In this document: one piece after another, positions 29,582-41,755 of the stretch
Numbering within the stretch: the stretch's first letter is position 1
Layout: every line of letters begins with the position of its first letter
Assembly: GCA_003117195.1 (NCBI GenBank)
Contig: BDSI01000023.1
Location: 248,001 to 312,000, forward strand
Length of the DNA: 64,000 nt
Direction of reading: 5' to 3'
Source of the DNA: Eudorina sp. 2006-703-Eu-15
Lineage: Eukaryota; Chlorophyta; Chlorophyceae; Chlamydomonadales; Volvocaceae
The notes under the pieces: generated by a model
What the model was told of the DNA's origin: nothing
Seen by the model: only the letters and a program-made list of their open reading frames with translations
Databases searched by the model: none
Made by a program: the position numbers and the translations under genes

Positions 29582-32500
29582 ATGGAGGACCTCTCAGCTG
29601 CTCGAAAGAAGGACAAGAATATTACATGGCAACCATACCTTCCCAATGACGCGAGGCAAGATGTCCTTGAGATTTGGGAAAGGCTGGACGTCGAAAGGCG
29701 AGGTATGGTCGTCGGTTTTACGCTTCGCCTGGATAGCCATGGACAGTGGTATAGATGTGCAGATGGATGCTGCAATGTCATCGGCGGTCTAAAATTGCAA
29801 ATTGGAGGCAAGGGCCGCCGCGAAGTGACAATCTCGGAAATGTTCTCAAACTTCGCAGGATATATCACACAGCAGCAGCTACACGCAGCCCTTAATGAGG
29901 CCTTCGGTAAACCAATCAGGTGTGAATTGGGAGGCCATGTCTGTGCATGTCGTTCGGGCGAGGCTTGGAAGGCCGCAGACACGGATTGCTTGACCGGCAC
30001 CGGCATTTTCATTGCCATGGCAGAAAGTACCAATTGCTCTGTGGTATCGGCATGGAAATACGGTTTTTATTGGCGTCTTGATATTTTGTCCCCCCGGTGG
30101 TACTTCGGTGTCCCGTCGTCGGGTTTGCCTGCACTAAGGGCACCACAACCTGAATTAATTTCCCTAGGCGTATTTCGCCGTAATTAGCCAACCATTTCGG
30201 CGCCCCTGTCTGGGCTCCTTTGCGGCTACTTTGGGGTTACTAAACCAGGGTCGAGACTGTGCGCACGCTGGCCACGCGCATGGACATTTCAAGTCGTCAC
30301 GGCCTTAAGGTCCATTTCAACGACTTCCTTGAGTATATGGCCCAAAAGCTACTCAGCTCCGAGTCGTATGATGACCTGCTTCGAAGCGAGCAGGGGCCCC
30401 TCATACAGGAAGTGGTACGTGGGTTCGAATGTTATGACGGTGTGCTGTCGGGAAGCCGTGCACCGGACGCATCCGCCACGGGGCGGGGGGATGTGTGAGG
30501 GCATAGACAACAGGTCAGGGGTTCCGAGCCAGGACATTGTGCAATACTTGACGAAGCTTCCCTGGAGGGCATGGCCAGCGCGCGGGGGCTCGCTGCGCCA
30601 CGACGACTGCAGCAGTTCCTGGGCACAAATGAGGACGCGCCTGCATTGGGGCATTGGGCAGGGTGTTGTGCTGAGCCGCTTGGGAAGGAATGTTGTACGG
30701 ACCTCGGCACACGGATGGCGTGGGCACGTCAGGCTCGTCCAGATTGATGTGTGCACGCGCACGTGCGCCTAACCATAAGAGGTGCCGGCTAACTTGTTCT
30801 GGGTACATACAAACTGCTTTGCAAGCGCAACCTGGGACGTCAACTAGTTCCGGTTTTGAGCCGGTCCACATAGAGGGGTGCTCCGTGTTAACTATAACTT
30901 GAATTAAATAATTAATTCTTCCCACGATTCAGCTTTCCTTGCGTGAGACGGCGACAGACCGACTACCCTTCGGTTGCGACCGTAACCTTTTTGGCTGTTG
31001 TATATGTGATATTCGCCGTTATCATTTGATAGGGGTCGGACACCCCAGGGGTGAAAATATTCAGAGTGCGGTACTTTCCTATACTTTCGACTGTTCGCAC
31101 TCTGTCAGTACGGAACACATCTGATTGGCCCAAGTTAAGACGGGAAGTAGGTTCTGTGCATGGCTGCCTGGATTATCGCAACGCCATGTGCATTATTGCC
31201 GTACCACGGGTTTTACTGCATTACGTAAAGCAGCACGCTCGCTTTGCTTGTGCATATTTATTGTGCAGGGCTACAAGGTGTATGAATTGCTCGAGAGGTA
31301 CAAGCGAAAGCAGATGCTGAAGGACGCCATGGCGGTGAGCGGAACATCGGCCGGCATGTTATCTGGCCGGGACGGTAGCCTAATGGTTCGGCACCGCACA
31401 ATTATGGGTTGCAGTCTGGGGCATTATAACATTTGCGGCTTTGGCTCTGAGTCCGTGCTCCGTGCAACAAATGGGCGTTATGCTGAAGGCGATGGCACCC
31501 CACCATGACCGCTGCTTGCCCTACTCTTAAGGTCGATGCCATTCGTTAAAAGGTCGACGACATTCGTCGAAGGAGGTTGAAGTCTATCGCTGCGAGATCC
31601 CGCGGGAGCACGCATTGCGCCGGTGTTCCAATCGGTCTCACCATCCTTGTGAAGGTTATCGGAGGCCAGGCCATCTCACCCATGGAAAGCGAAGTCGACC
31701 CAAATATTGTTTGCTTAATCAAATACCAACATGCGCGTGCCTCTTCCTTCCGGCATATTCCCACGCCGTGTACCATTCGTAACCCGACCGTCAGAGCCGC
31801 GAGACCGTGCAACAACCGGCCGCCGTCGCCTTCGTGCCTGCAGGGAAGCGATGGTATCCAGAGGCTGCTGCAACTCACGTCCGTGCCAATGGCCCACCGT
31901 AACCGGCGGAAGGGCCAGACGGGCGAGTCCGAACTGAAGGCAAGCAGCCCGCCCTCAGCCCGCAGCCGATTGCGGCGGGCTGGCGGCGCCAGCGTGCAGG
32001 CGGGTCCCACATCAAAATCCCTTGGCGGCGCGAGCGCTGGGTCCCGGAGCAGTGGCATTGCACGGGAGAGCAGCGGCAGCGGCAGTGAGGGCGCCGGGCC
32101 GGTGTCGGGGCCGGCGGCCTTTGTGGCGCCAGCGAGGGCCGCAACGAACTCTCGGAGCAACGGCCGGATGCCGCGGGGCCGGCAGGGTCGAAACGCGGCG
32201 GTTAGCGCGCGGGTGACTTCCGCCCTGACGGCGTTGCTGGGCCGCGTGGAGGGACCAGATCCGCAGCAGCAACAGCAGCAGGCGGCAGCGACTGCGGAGG
32301 ATCGTGGCTCATCGCAGCGGTGGCGGAAGAGCGCGAGCCACTTGCTGGCGGAGGAGGCGCAGGCATGGCAGGCCGCCGGTGAGGAGGAGGCGTCCGCCGG
32401 GGATGTGCCAGAGGCGTCACCGCCGGAGCAGGGCGCCGTGGACGAGGCCGGTGCCGGTGCGCCGGGCCAACCGGCTGCAGCTGCGGCGACTCCACACCCA

Positions 32501-35500
32501 CCAAACGCGTTGGTGGTCAACACGCGGCCGTTGAGCTCGAATGCATCTACACTGAACTCGTGCAGCTCGCTGCCGGGAAGCCCTCGGGGTGAGTCCGGCG
32601 GCACATCGTTAGCGGCGGCAGGCGACGGGGGCGCCAGCAGCAGCGGCGGGTCACAGAGACGGCTGTTTCCTTCGCACGCGTCCGCGTCCCTCTCGGCGGC
32701 TGCACCCCACAGCCCGCTTCTCCGCACCGCCCTCACAACGCCCTCGTTTGGCGTGCCCGGCCGCGGCGCGGGTCCGGGGCCGGCAGCCAATGCCGTGTGG
32801 CCATCGTCGCCGCTGGGCGCCAGGTCGGAGGGGTGGCGGTCGCAGGCCATCATGGCCCAGGTGCTGGAGATGGAGCGGATAGACGTGCATGCGATTGTCA
32901 TGGAGGACCTGCGCACCTCGGTGGGACTGCCGTCCAGCCCGACCGGTACCCGGGCCCAGGCGCGGCTACAACAACTGCACCAGTCGCAGCAGCTGCAGGC
33001 GCAGACGGTGCAGGGGTCGCAATTGCAGCACTTGCCGCCCGCGCAGCCGCACCCACACCTGCCGCACCCTCCGCAGCAGCAGTTGGCGCACCAGCAGTCA
33101 CCTCCGCCGGCGCAGCAGCAGCAGCTGTTGCAGCACGCGCCGTATCAGCACCCGCTGCAGCAGCACCCGCAGCTGCTGGCGCACCAGCAGGCCCTACAGC
33201 ACCGGCACAGCTTGCAAGCGGCACCGCCACTGCGGGCCGCGTCAGCATCGTCTGTCCTGCAAAAGCGGTCGTCAACCTTTTCGCGCCAGTCTGCCGTACT
33301 GGACGACGGCAGACGGAAAAGCGGCGGGGCTGGGACGTCCAGTAGCGAGACGACCGCCGCGGGCGCAACGACCAGCAGCGGCGGCGGCGGCGGTAGCGGC
33401 GGCGGTAGCGGCGGCGGTAGCGGCGGCGGCGGTAGCGGCGGCGGCGGTAGCGGCGGCGGTAGCGGCGGCGGTGGCGGCAGCGGCGGTAGCGGCAACACTC
33501 GCACCGAGGGTGACCAGCGTGACCCGCGGGTCAATTTAGGGCACACCACCGCACACGCGGAGGCAACGCGGGAGGTCATGTCGCAGCCTATCAATTGGCC
33601 GTCGCAGCTGCGACAATCTCAGCCGCCGCATCGACAGTCTCAGCCGCAGCTTCACGCGCCGGGTCAGTCGCACTCGCAGCAGCAGCAGCCCCTAGGCAAC
33701 TGGGTCACATCCGACCCGGATGGTGTACTGGGTCAGCTGCTGCGTGGCGGTCTGAGTAGCGTCGCGAATCCTCGCAACAGGCCCCGCTTCCACGCCGTTT
33801 CGGCGCCCGAGCCGCTGCGCCTGGACGTGTCAGGTACGACGGCGCAGCCCAGTCAGGTAGGGGGCCGGTTGCGAAGGGGTCGTGACGTTGCTTGTAGGGT
33901 GAGCCGATGTTGCGGACTTGGGAGGCTATAGGGTTGAGGGCAGTCATCGGAACATCGGTCTGGAGATGACGTTGACGGCCGGGACGCTAGAATCTGCTTG
34001 GTGCTTACTGGGCGGTGTGGCTTCAGCTGGCGTGTCGGGAACCCAAATCGCTGGTGCGCAATGCGTGCATCGCTTGTATCGAAATGGTCAGAACGAGCTT
34101 GCGTGTGCCCCGGTTGGGTTATGCGGCGGGAGGCCCTGGGCGACGGCGTGTGCTGCCGTGTGCACGAGGGCCGGACCGATGAAGTGCCGCGAACTACTCG
34201 CTGCACCTTGTTACACTTTTGCGTGGACTGAGTTTTTTGTGTGAACTGAGCCGCGAGGAAAACTGAGTCCAGCGGGGTGGGGTTGGGGGGCTGCTGTGTT
34301 TGTGAGATTGAGAGAGAGCCGAATGAGAGCTGGCGATGCCGGTGCGCCTCCACCTCGCCGGCACATTAATTACCTGCCCCAACTGCTGCTCGGCCACAGC
34401 GCACTCTCAGCGCATCTCGTACGTGTGTAGCACGCACCCTCAGGGGCTAGTATGCCGTGACTTATCCATGTTCGCGAGTGGCCGGCTCCCTGACCCCGCC
34501 TGGCGGCCCCTCCCCTGCTGTGCGCCACTCCCCTTCCGCCCTTGCGCCAATGGCCGATTCGGGTTGCTGGTCCAGGCCCCATCGAGTCCGATCCTATACT
34601 CGCCAAGCTTCCTGAATGGGTCCGCCAGGGAATCGGCCTGCCCCCCACACCAGCCATGCAGCCTGTGGAATATGAGCCTCACGCGCAGCCCATCGCCGTG
34701 GCGTCAGCGAAACCGGCACTAGCAGCCGACGACGGCGCGCACTGCAGCGAGCCCACGGTCGCCGATGCCGGTGGCTGCGGCGGCGGCGGCGGCGCAAGCT
34801 CCGCCAGTACCAGCGTTCCGGCATGGGAGGACGACAGCACCGCGGAACCGTCCGCCGGCGATGGAACCAGCCCCGGAAGGCCGCCGCCGGTGCCACGGGG
34901 CTACAGCCAGGCTCGTCTGAGTATCGCGCGTTATGTGCCGTTTGGCGGCGACGAGCGCGCGGTCGTGGCGGAGGCGACGGAGGAAGGTGACGCTGTCGTG
35001 AGTCCGGGTGCGCAGCAGGCAACGGTACCGGCACGCGGCCGGGCCCCCGACGGCGTCCCCACGGACCTTGATCCGTCCACTTTCGCGATCCTCAGAGAGG
35101 ATCACCCGCAGGACCTACCGTCGACCCGGGCGAGCATGGTTCCGGAGCGGCACCCCAGCGTCCGGATTCAGGACCCGCGGGCAGCTGCCGCCTCGGTTCT
35201 ACATTCCTTTGTGGCGGACCTGCGGCAGAGCTTCGACCGTTCGGGGTTGGAGCCGGCGGCCGCGAGTGGCGGTGGCGGCGGTTCAATGGGCCGCCACTCG
35301 GAGCTGCAGTCGCCGGGGCTGTCCTCCATCCGCCGACGGGTGACCGCCTGTGAGGCGGAGGGGGCCGGGGCGGGGGCCGAGGCGGGGGGCTGCAGCAGCG
35401 GCGTCGAGGCGGGTGATGACGGCCCGGGTCCTGACGGTGAGCTGGTGACGCGCAGGTCCCTGGCAGCGTGGGAGGAGTCCGTGGTCTCGCGCCGGTGCAG

Positions 35501-37706
35501 TGTGGGGCACGGCTCCCTGCACGGCGGTTCGGATCCGGGTGAGGATGTGGAGGACGGATGGGATGCGGACGTGGGGAACCAGGACGATGACGACGGCACC
35601 GTGGCGCTTTACAAGCAGTTGATGGTGGGTCAACCGACGAACGGTGTTCAAACGGGACGGCCATTATCGGCGTGGCGTAAGCAGCACCACCAGCAGCCGC
35701 GGGGCAGCCTGCAGCCGCACTGGCCTGATAGGGCGGCCTGTGCGGAGGTCGATGGGGTAGCACCCGCGCAGCGGCCGCAGGGGACGCAGCGCCAGCCTCA
35801 GGGCGACCTGGATCGGGCTGAGGATGAGCGCTGGCGCGCGGAGTCGTGCCGCACCGCCAATGCCGCCTCCACGGGGGCCCCCGCCTGCGAGTCGACCTCG
35901 CAGCAACCCGTACAGGAAGCCGGCATCTCCATACCGTCGGGTTCAGGGGCGCAGAACGGCGCGGCGGATCTCAACGGTGGCGGTGGCAGTGGTGCCGGCG
36001 GTGCCGGGGCTGATCCCGAGGGCCCAGTGCCGGAGCCCGGGGCTCAACCCCCCGCGGTCAACAAGAAACCCTCCCCGCTGCCCGGATTTGTCGTACGAAG
36101 GCCGCAGTCCGCGGCGTTGCTGCCGACGGCCGTGGCGGTTGTCGCGGCGGCGGAGGCGGCGGTCGCCGCCGCGCGCCTGAGCGACGACGGCAGCGGGCAG
36201 CCCCGGGGCCCGAACCTGTGGTCGGCCGACTACGTGGGCGCAGGCCAGAGCGGTTCGTACGGTCCGGCAGTCCGGCTGAACCACACAACCATGCTGAGGA
36301 TGCAAGCCAAGTACGGGATGGAGATGGTCGAGGCGGCGGCCGCGGCGCTGGGTCTGGGCGGCGGCTCCGCCGCCGCCCGCGAAGCGGTCTCGAGGGAGGT
36401 GCTGCAGGCGCTGGGCAGCAGCTCACTCAGCGGAGGCCGCGGCTCGGCGCCGGCGACACCGGTGGTGCTGGAGCGTGCGGCCAGCGGCGCCGCCAGGGCG
36501 GGCCAAGGCGTTCCCATCACCGCCTGGCGGTCGGCCCCGGTGCCCACGGCCCGGCTCAGCTCGGCCAACAGCGGGGCAGACGAGGGGGCCCGCGCGGCGC
36601 GACGCACGTCCGGCTCCTCGGGGAGCTATCTGCCCCACGACGCGGTGGCGTTAGGCCGCGAGTTCGTGCGGCAGGCTAGCCGCCAGTCCTCGGACAGCGG
36701 CACCGCGGGCAGCCGAACCGTCTCGACGAAGGTTCCCCGCGTTGGAGGCGGGGCTGCAGCCGCCGCGCCTCGCCGCGCCTCGGCCCGGCCGCCGCGTAAT
36801 CCGGCCACCTCTCGCCCCGGGGTGGGTGTGCATGCTGAGAGCGCCCCACCGGTAAGGCACGCGGCGGCCGCGCATCCTCCGCCGGCGGCATCCGTGCAGG
36901 CGGTGCGTCCGCCCCCGGCGCCTGCGAGTCCCTCGGGCCCGGAGCAACACCCGTGGCAGAAGCAGCAACCCCACCCCCAGCCAGATCCGCGGGCCGCTCC
37001 CTCGTCTTCGCCTGGCTGGTCCGCCATCCCCACGCTGGCCTCCGCCCTGGCTGCTGTGACGCCCGCCACGACCGGTGGCCACCTCGGCGGCCAACGCACC
37101 GCCGCAGCGAACAAGCACCGGGCTCCGGTTCGCGCGGCGTCGGCGCTGCCTGCGGCCGGCCACCTGCCGCCGACAGTTAGTATTGGGCGTGTACGGCAGC
37201 TTGACGACTTGGAGGTGACGTCGTGCTTCATGTGCATGACTGCCGTCACGAATGGAGCCGCCACCGCCGCCGCCGCCGCCACGCGACCTGTCGTTGCAGA
37301 CTCGCCGGCGCTGGGCATCCACCGGCCGCCGCCACGACCGGCGTCGACGTCAGCGATACAGCTGCCGTCGCCGTCGAGCCCGGCCTCTCCTGTGGTGGCA
37401 GCGCCGGCCAGCCCGCTCAGTCCGGCGCTAACAGTCCCCGCCCACGTCCCCGCGTCTGGCGGGGACAGCAGTAGTGGGGGCTCTGCCCAGGGCAGCGCCC
37501 CGTCGGTTACGATGGCTGGTCTTCGAGCTGGCGGCTCGCCGGTGGCGGAGGGAGCCGGCGGGGCGGAGCGCCCGCGGCGGGCCCTTGAGGTGACGGGGAC
37601 GGGGGCCCTGCTGCCACTGGCCCGCAAGAGCAGCGGTGGCGCCTCCACTGGGGATTCCGCGGGTGGCAGCCGGTGGCGAGGGTTCAACGCCGCTCGGGCG
37701 CGGTGA
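29582..37706 (+). CDS. Protein with voltage-gated Ca2+ channel C-terminal-like EF-hand/IQ region and very long low-complexity tail; no channel domain
   Basis: Six in-phase exons: 29582-29702, 29859-29919, 30249-30414, 31269-31334, 31844-33833, 34576-37706, giving 1844 aa. Exons 1-4 follow the order of the cytoplasmic tail of Cav alpha-1 subunits. First comes an EF-hand-like part (DVLEIWERLDVERRGYITQQ), then a VRTLATRMDISSRHGLKVHF segment resembling the region after the EF-hand, then GYKVYELLERYKRKQMLKDA where Cav channels have the IQ helix. Exons 5-6 (about 1700 aa) are low complexity: Gln/His-rich around 33000-33200, a Gly-Ser repeat at 33379-33497, then Ala/Ser/Pro-rich sequence to RWRGFNAARAR. 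No transmembrane segment is present, and the preceding 1.5 kb shows no channel exon. Either a channel was truncated, the assembly is broken, or this is a free calmodulin/Ca2+-responsive protein. A TGTAA lies after the stop. The ATG could also be internal to a longer exon. Confidence 0.7.
33379..33497 (+). repeat. In-frame Gly-Ser minisatellite, unit about GGCGGTAGC / GGCGGCGGTAGC
   Basis: About twelve imperfect 6-12-nt units code for GGGS/GGGGS-like repeats inside exon 5 of the channel-tail gene. Unit length varies by multiples of three, so the frame is kept. Confidence 0.9.
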
Positions 37707-37843
37707 AGAGCGCGTGTGAGGCAGGATCGTTGTCAGCGTACGTCTGTGCCACCAGGTGTTGTTGCATGCGGTGGGATGGAAGGGGGAGCTGCGCAGCGGG
37801 TCGCCCGCACACAATGTGTCCACTTTTTTTCGGTACATAGCTA

Positions 37844-37848
37844 TGTAA
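37844..37848 (+). terminator. TGTAA poly(A) signal, channel-tail gene
   Basis: TGTAA lies about 140 nt after the TGA at 37706, and a second copy is at 37893-37897. Confidence 0.45.
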
Positions 37849-38811
37849 TAGTGGGTCATGGATTTCGGCTGGGCAGTGCGCATCGTCGGCATTGTAAATG
37901 GCATGTCCCTAGTCTCTTGACAAGGCGCGGCGTCGCGACACCCATCTGGCCGTCAGTTGTACCACGGGGCCGTTGGGTGTGTTTACACGTTCGATTGCGT
38001 ATGATACTTGTAGATACGGCGTGCCACTGCAGACGTGGCGACGGTACTGTGATACTCGCACTGGCGGGGCGCTCGGGGAATGGTGTGCATTGCTTGAGGC
38101 CTGGGCAGTGATGGTGGGAACGTCGCGCTCGCGCCGTGACACTGACACCTTGTGTGTTTAGAATTGCAACCCGCCCGCCCGCCCGATCCCTTGTGTGTGT
38201 TTCCAAGCCAATTAAGCAGCGAGTATTTCGAGAGGGGACGCGCGGTTGGATGATGTTTCGCTTGTATGACGCAACGGGCAGAAATGCGACCTGCGACGTT
38301 GAGTTCAATGTGTCGGAGTGTGTCTGGGACTATGCTGCAGCCGCGCGTTGCACACTCGTAAATGCTTCGCTTACAAAATGTGTTATTGTTGTTGTTTGAT
38401 GTACGTGTACGTGTTGCATTGAGTGAAGAACGTCGTAGTTATCCTAAGCATGTCAATGATATCTGGATCCGCACATGCGCTTGATGCTGCTTTTGTTTGG
38501 GGCGCTGTCTCTCGAATGTTGGCTACCGTTCACCGATGTGTGGCTGATGTTTGCTGCACAATTACAAAGAACATGCGTGACCGTGTACCTGAGCCCCCAC
38601 GGGATCCCGCCGTGCGCATGGCGGAAGCGAGGTCGCTGCGAGGTCGCTGCCTTCGAGCAACTTGGCCGCTCAGCCAGCGCCCCAGGCATCCCCGACGTAC
38701 CGTATTCGCCTGCATGGATGACTCTCACATTCCACGTGCCAAACTGCCCGCTAACCAAGATCCCATAAAGGATGTTGATTGATATAAACAGCAGGACGGT
38801 GGTCATGGAAG

Positions 38812-40268
38812 TTGAAATCCGCTAAGGAGTGTGTTAGCGTTTTCCCCACAGCGGCGAGAAGTACTACAATTACAAGGGGATATAATAACCCAGGTACGTC
38901 GTGGGCGTCCTTGGGAGCTGCTCCTTGGTGCACTGTCGTTCCTTCCCGCACAGTGCTGATGGACGCGTTCGTCGACAACAACATGAAGATTATTGACGTG
39001 CTTGTGGGCTACAGTGGCCGCAGCACCGACGGTACCCAGCTTCGGGCAGCACAGCTGTTCCACGAGCTCCAGGACGGACAGGACCTTCACAATTTCCTGA
39101 TCGACCGTGGCATGACATGTTTTTCAAACCTGCCCACAGGACCATATAAGATTATGCAGCGGGGTTTCCTTAGACGGGGCACGTCCTCGGCGCTCCGACC
39201 TGTTATACCGCCGACCCTCGCTTCTCTCACGCGGCGGTCAGTTATCAACAGTCATGGCAGCCACGCGCCTTTAGGAGCAGTGGTGCAGCATCACGATGCT
39301 ATGTGGAGACGGAGGCCGTTGCGCCTTTAGGAGCAGTGGTCCTGTGCGTACGCGGACCACGCGAACCAGCCATGGACGGGTACTGCCGCGCGTCAGGTGG
39401 AGGCGCCGTCGCAGCAGGGCCGTTGCTGGAGGCAGAGACGGAGGCACCACAGCTGCCGCTTGGGCCGTTGGGGCTTGGCGGAGGCAGCAGAAGACCTGTA
39501 TGCACGTTTCTACAAAGGGCCTATGCTGGCGCAGAAGCAGCAAATGGAACGCTCTGGGATGGACAAGCGGTCGCAGCGACGCAGACAGTACAGCCGCCGT
39601 ACACGGTCAGACTCGGAGGGGACCTGACCGCAGACCTATCTGCGTGGCGGGTCAACCAGCCCTTGCTGGGAAGGGGTCGTGCGGAACGGCAGGGCTTTGT
39701 ACAGCCCTTGCAACAAGCTGCGGTGCCGCCAGCAGTGCCTTAAGTGCATCGGACGGGATCCATACAGCAACATCAACATCACCTGCACCAGCAGCAGGGG
39801 ACAGTCCAGCTGGCGCTACAAGCACCCCAACGCCCATGCCTGATACCGGCGCGCACGGGAGTAGACATGGGCAATCCATGGCCAGGCTTCACTCAGCTAG
39901 CGGCACCACAGTTCAAGGCACAGATACAGTGGCTGCAGCAAGGCCATTTACAGCCGGGACTGCCAAGTCAAGGTGCGGCAGGCCAGGGCTGGCCGCAGCA
40001 AGACGACTGTGAGACGGAATCGGAGGATGATGCAGCAGGGAATAAGTCCCGGCGCGGGCAGGGTGAAGAAGGTCTGCCCGAACGGGGCCCTGGGCCCATG
40101 ACGAATGCACGCAGGGGCATTAACTGGGGATCGCGTTGGGGGTCGCGTAGAAATTGTAGGACGCTCTTGCACTGTCAGTGCAGGAATGCATGCGTTACCG
40201 GCAGGACGAAAATTTTACAGGATGCGGCACACCATTTCGTGGCATGTTTCATTGCGGTGTATGTGTGA
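38812..40268 (+). pseudogene. Possible decayed gene: Q-rich reading frame with an in-frame stop
   Basis: One plus-strand frame is open from 39303 to 40268 except for a single TAA at 39741-39743. Before the stop it reads LSAWRVNQPLLGRGRAERQG and FVQPLQQAAVPPAVP. After it come SIQQHQHHLHQQQGTVQLAL, FKAQIQWLQQGHLQPGLP and the acidic DDCETESEDDAAGN. Two other stretches also look coding but sit in different frames: LMDAFVDNNMKIIDVLVGY with QLFHELQDGQDLHNFLIDRG (38959-39110), and DLYARFYKGPMLAQKQQMER (39494-39553). I could not join them with good splice sites. A 20-nt sequence, gcgcctttaggagcagtggt, is repeated at 39267-39286 and 39325-39344. No family is recognised. It may be a pseudogene, or a real gene whose introns I cannot place. 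Confidence 0.35.
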
Positions 40269-40459
40269 CTGTCATGAGTGCTGTACATATCTTCTTCGCC
40301 GCTGAAGGTGCTTCACCTTGGACGAACCGGGATACCTCGCGAAAGCGCATTTGTCCGTGGAAGGCTTTATTGTGTTGAGCGGAGTAGTGGAGTTCCGGCA
40401 TGCCTGTTGTGTTGTGCGGTCCAATTGTGCGGTCCAACACGCATAATTACCCGGGGAGG

Positions 40460-40641
40460 TGCCCCTACGCGAGCCAGGTGGTACCTGATAGGGCCTGGCA
40501 GGCCTAGCAGATAGGGCCCTATTAGCTACGCCTAGCCGCCGATCTGCTACTAGCAGGCCGGGCTAGCAGCTAACCCTGCCAGATACCCCCTGCTAGGGCC
40601 TGCTAGGCTTATCAGATACCACCCGGCTCGCATAGGGTGCC
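40460..40641. repeat. Long imperfect inverted repeat, MITE-like hairpin
   Basis: The left arm (about 40460-40533) begins gtgcccctacgcgagccagg. The reverse complement of the right arm (about 40568-40641) begins ggcaccctatgcgagccggg. The two arms match over about 70 nt with scattered mismatches and are separated by a short spacer, so the sequence folds into one hairpin. No coding capacity. I could not define a clear target-site duplication. Confidence 0.7.
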
Positions 40642-41438
40642 GATAGCATGAGCCTTGTGTTACGTCGAGACAGGGAAGGGGAATCGGTGGAGATATCAGG
40701 GCCTGAACGAAGAAACAGCAGGAGTGGGTTCAGTCGAGGAACCGCCGGTCTGCTTACCTGCGGCTGTGTGTGGATAACTGGATATGTTGCAGATGACATG
40801 CTGCCATACATGTTCCAAGTAAGCTCATTGGCGAGATCTACGGTGCCGCCTTGTGGTGCTGATGCATTTGCTCTGTCAAAAACGCAGCCCCTGTAGCTGC
40901 AGTTTTTACCTACTCTGGGTTATCGTTCGCCCATTCGTCAGGATGAGGCTGCGTCACAGTCCTTCGTCCATGTGCCAGGGGTGCTTGTCGTGACGTGGAC
41001 ATCGGGTGATAAGTGTGCGTGCTACGCTGACCTGGCGTTACAGCGATGCTAGTGCACTGGAGGGCTGATCCTGCCGGGCTGTGTCGAGCATCATCTTGAG
41101 CGGCTTGTGAACGAATGAAGCATCATGCTTGTCAGTCCAAGTAGTTAAGATTCAGCTGACAGGGTGGCGGACGGTGGCTGGATTGCTGTCCGGTAGGGAA
41201 GTGAGAAGGTTGTGCGACCAAAACACCCGTCAAGATTCCGTCCGGCGCCGCAATGTGTCACAGCAGGCTACCGTACAGTCGACAAAGCATGTGCCTAGCG
41301 GACTATTGGGGATGTGCGAGCAGCAGAGACGAAACTGCCCACAGTGACGGATGGGTGGCTGCAGAGACCTACAGAGAGGGAGACCTTGCGCGCGTTGCAG
41401 AGGGGAAAACGAAATAAGAAAATATGGTCAAGAGGGAG

Positions 41439-41755
41439 GGAGCCGGCGGGGCGGAGCGCCGGCGGCGACGGGAGCCCTGCTGCCACTGGCCCGCAAGAGC
41501 AGCGGTGGGGCCTCCACTGGGGACGCCGCGGGTGGCAGCCGGTGGCGGGGATTCAACGTGTGAGGCAGGATCCCTGGCGTTTCCCGTCCCAAACAAGTGT
41601 GCAGTGAGTTCCTCAAGGTAATGTGCTTTTGGATGAGTATGGCGCAACAGCTGGGCATCGCTGCGACGTGGAGCTCACGAGCTCTGGGACCATGCTGCAG
41701 CCGCTCGTGAACACTTCGCTTCTGTGTGCCGTCGTTGTTGTTTGGAGCGCCATTA
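41439..41755 (+). pseudogene. Decayed partial copy of the 3' end of the channel-tail gene
   Basis: 41439-41575 closely matches 37551-37730, the last 50 codons and stop of the upstream gene. It keeps LLPLARKSSGGASTGD and GGSRWRGFN in frame but lacks about 40 nt near the start of the match. The likeness continues weakly into the 3'UTR (41640-41750 against 38270-38400, sharing ctatgctgcagccg-like and cttcgctt stretches in the same order). No upstream exons accompany it in intact form. Confidence 0.75.

Noticed and set aside
31546..32916. 456-codon minus-strand open frame
   Set aside because: Shadow of exon 5 of the channel-tail gene. The plus strand has matching splice phases and continues into a second long exon; the minus frame is GC-driven.
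36626..37687. 353-codon minus-strand open frame
   Set aside because: Antisense to exon 6 of the channel-tail gene, with no start context or family signal.
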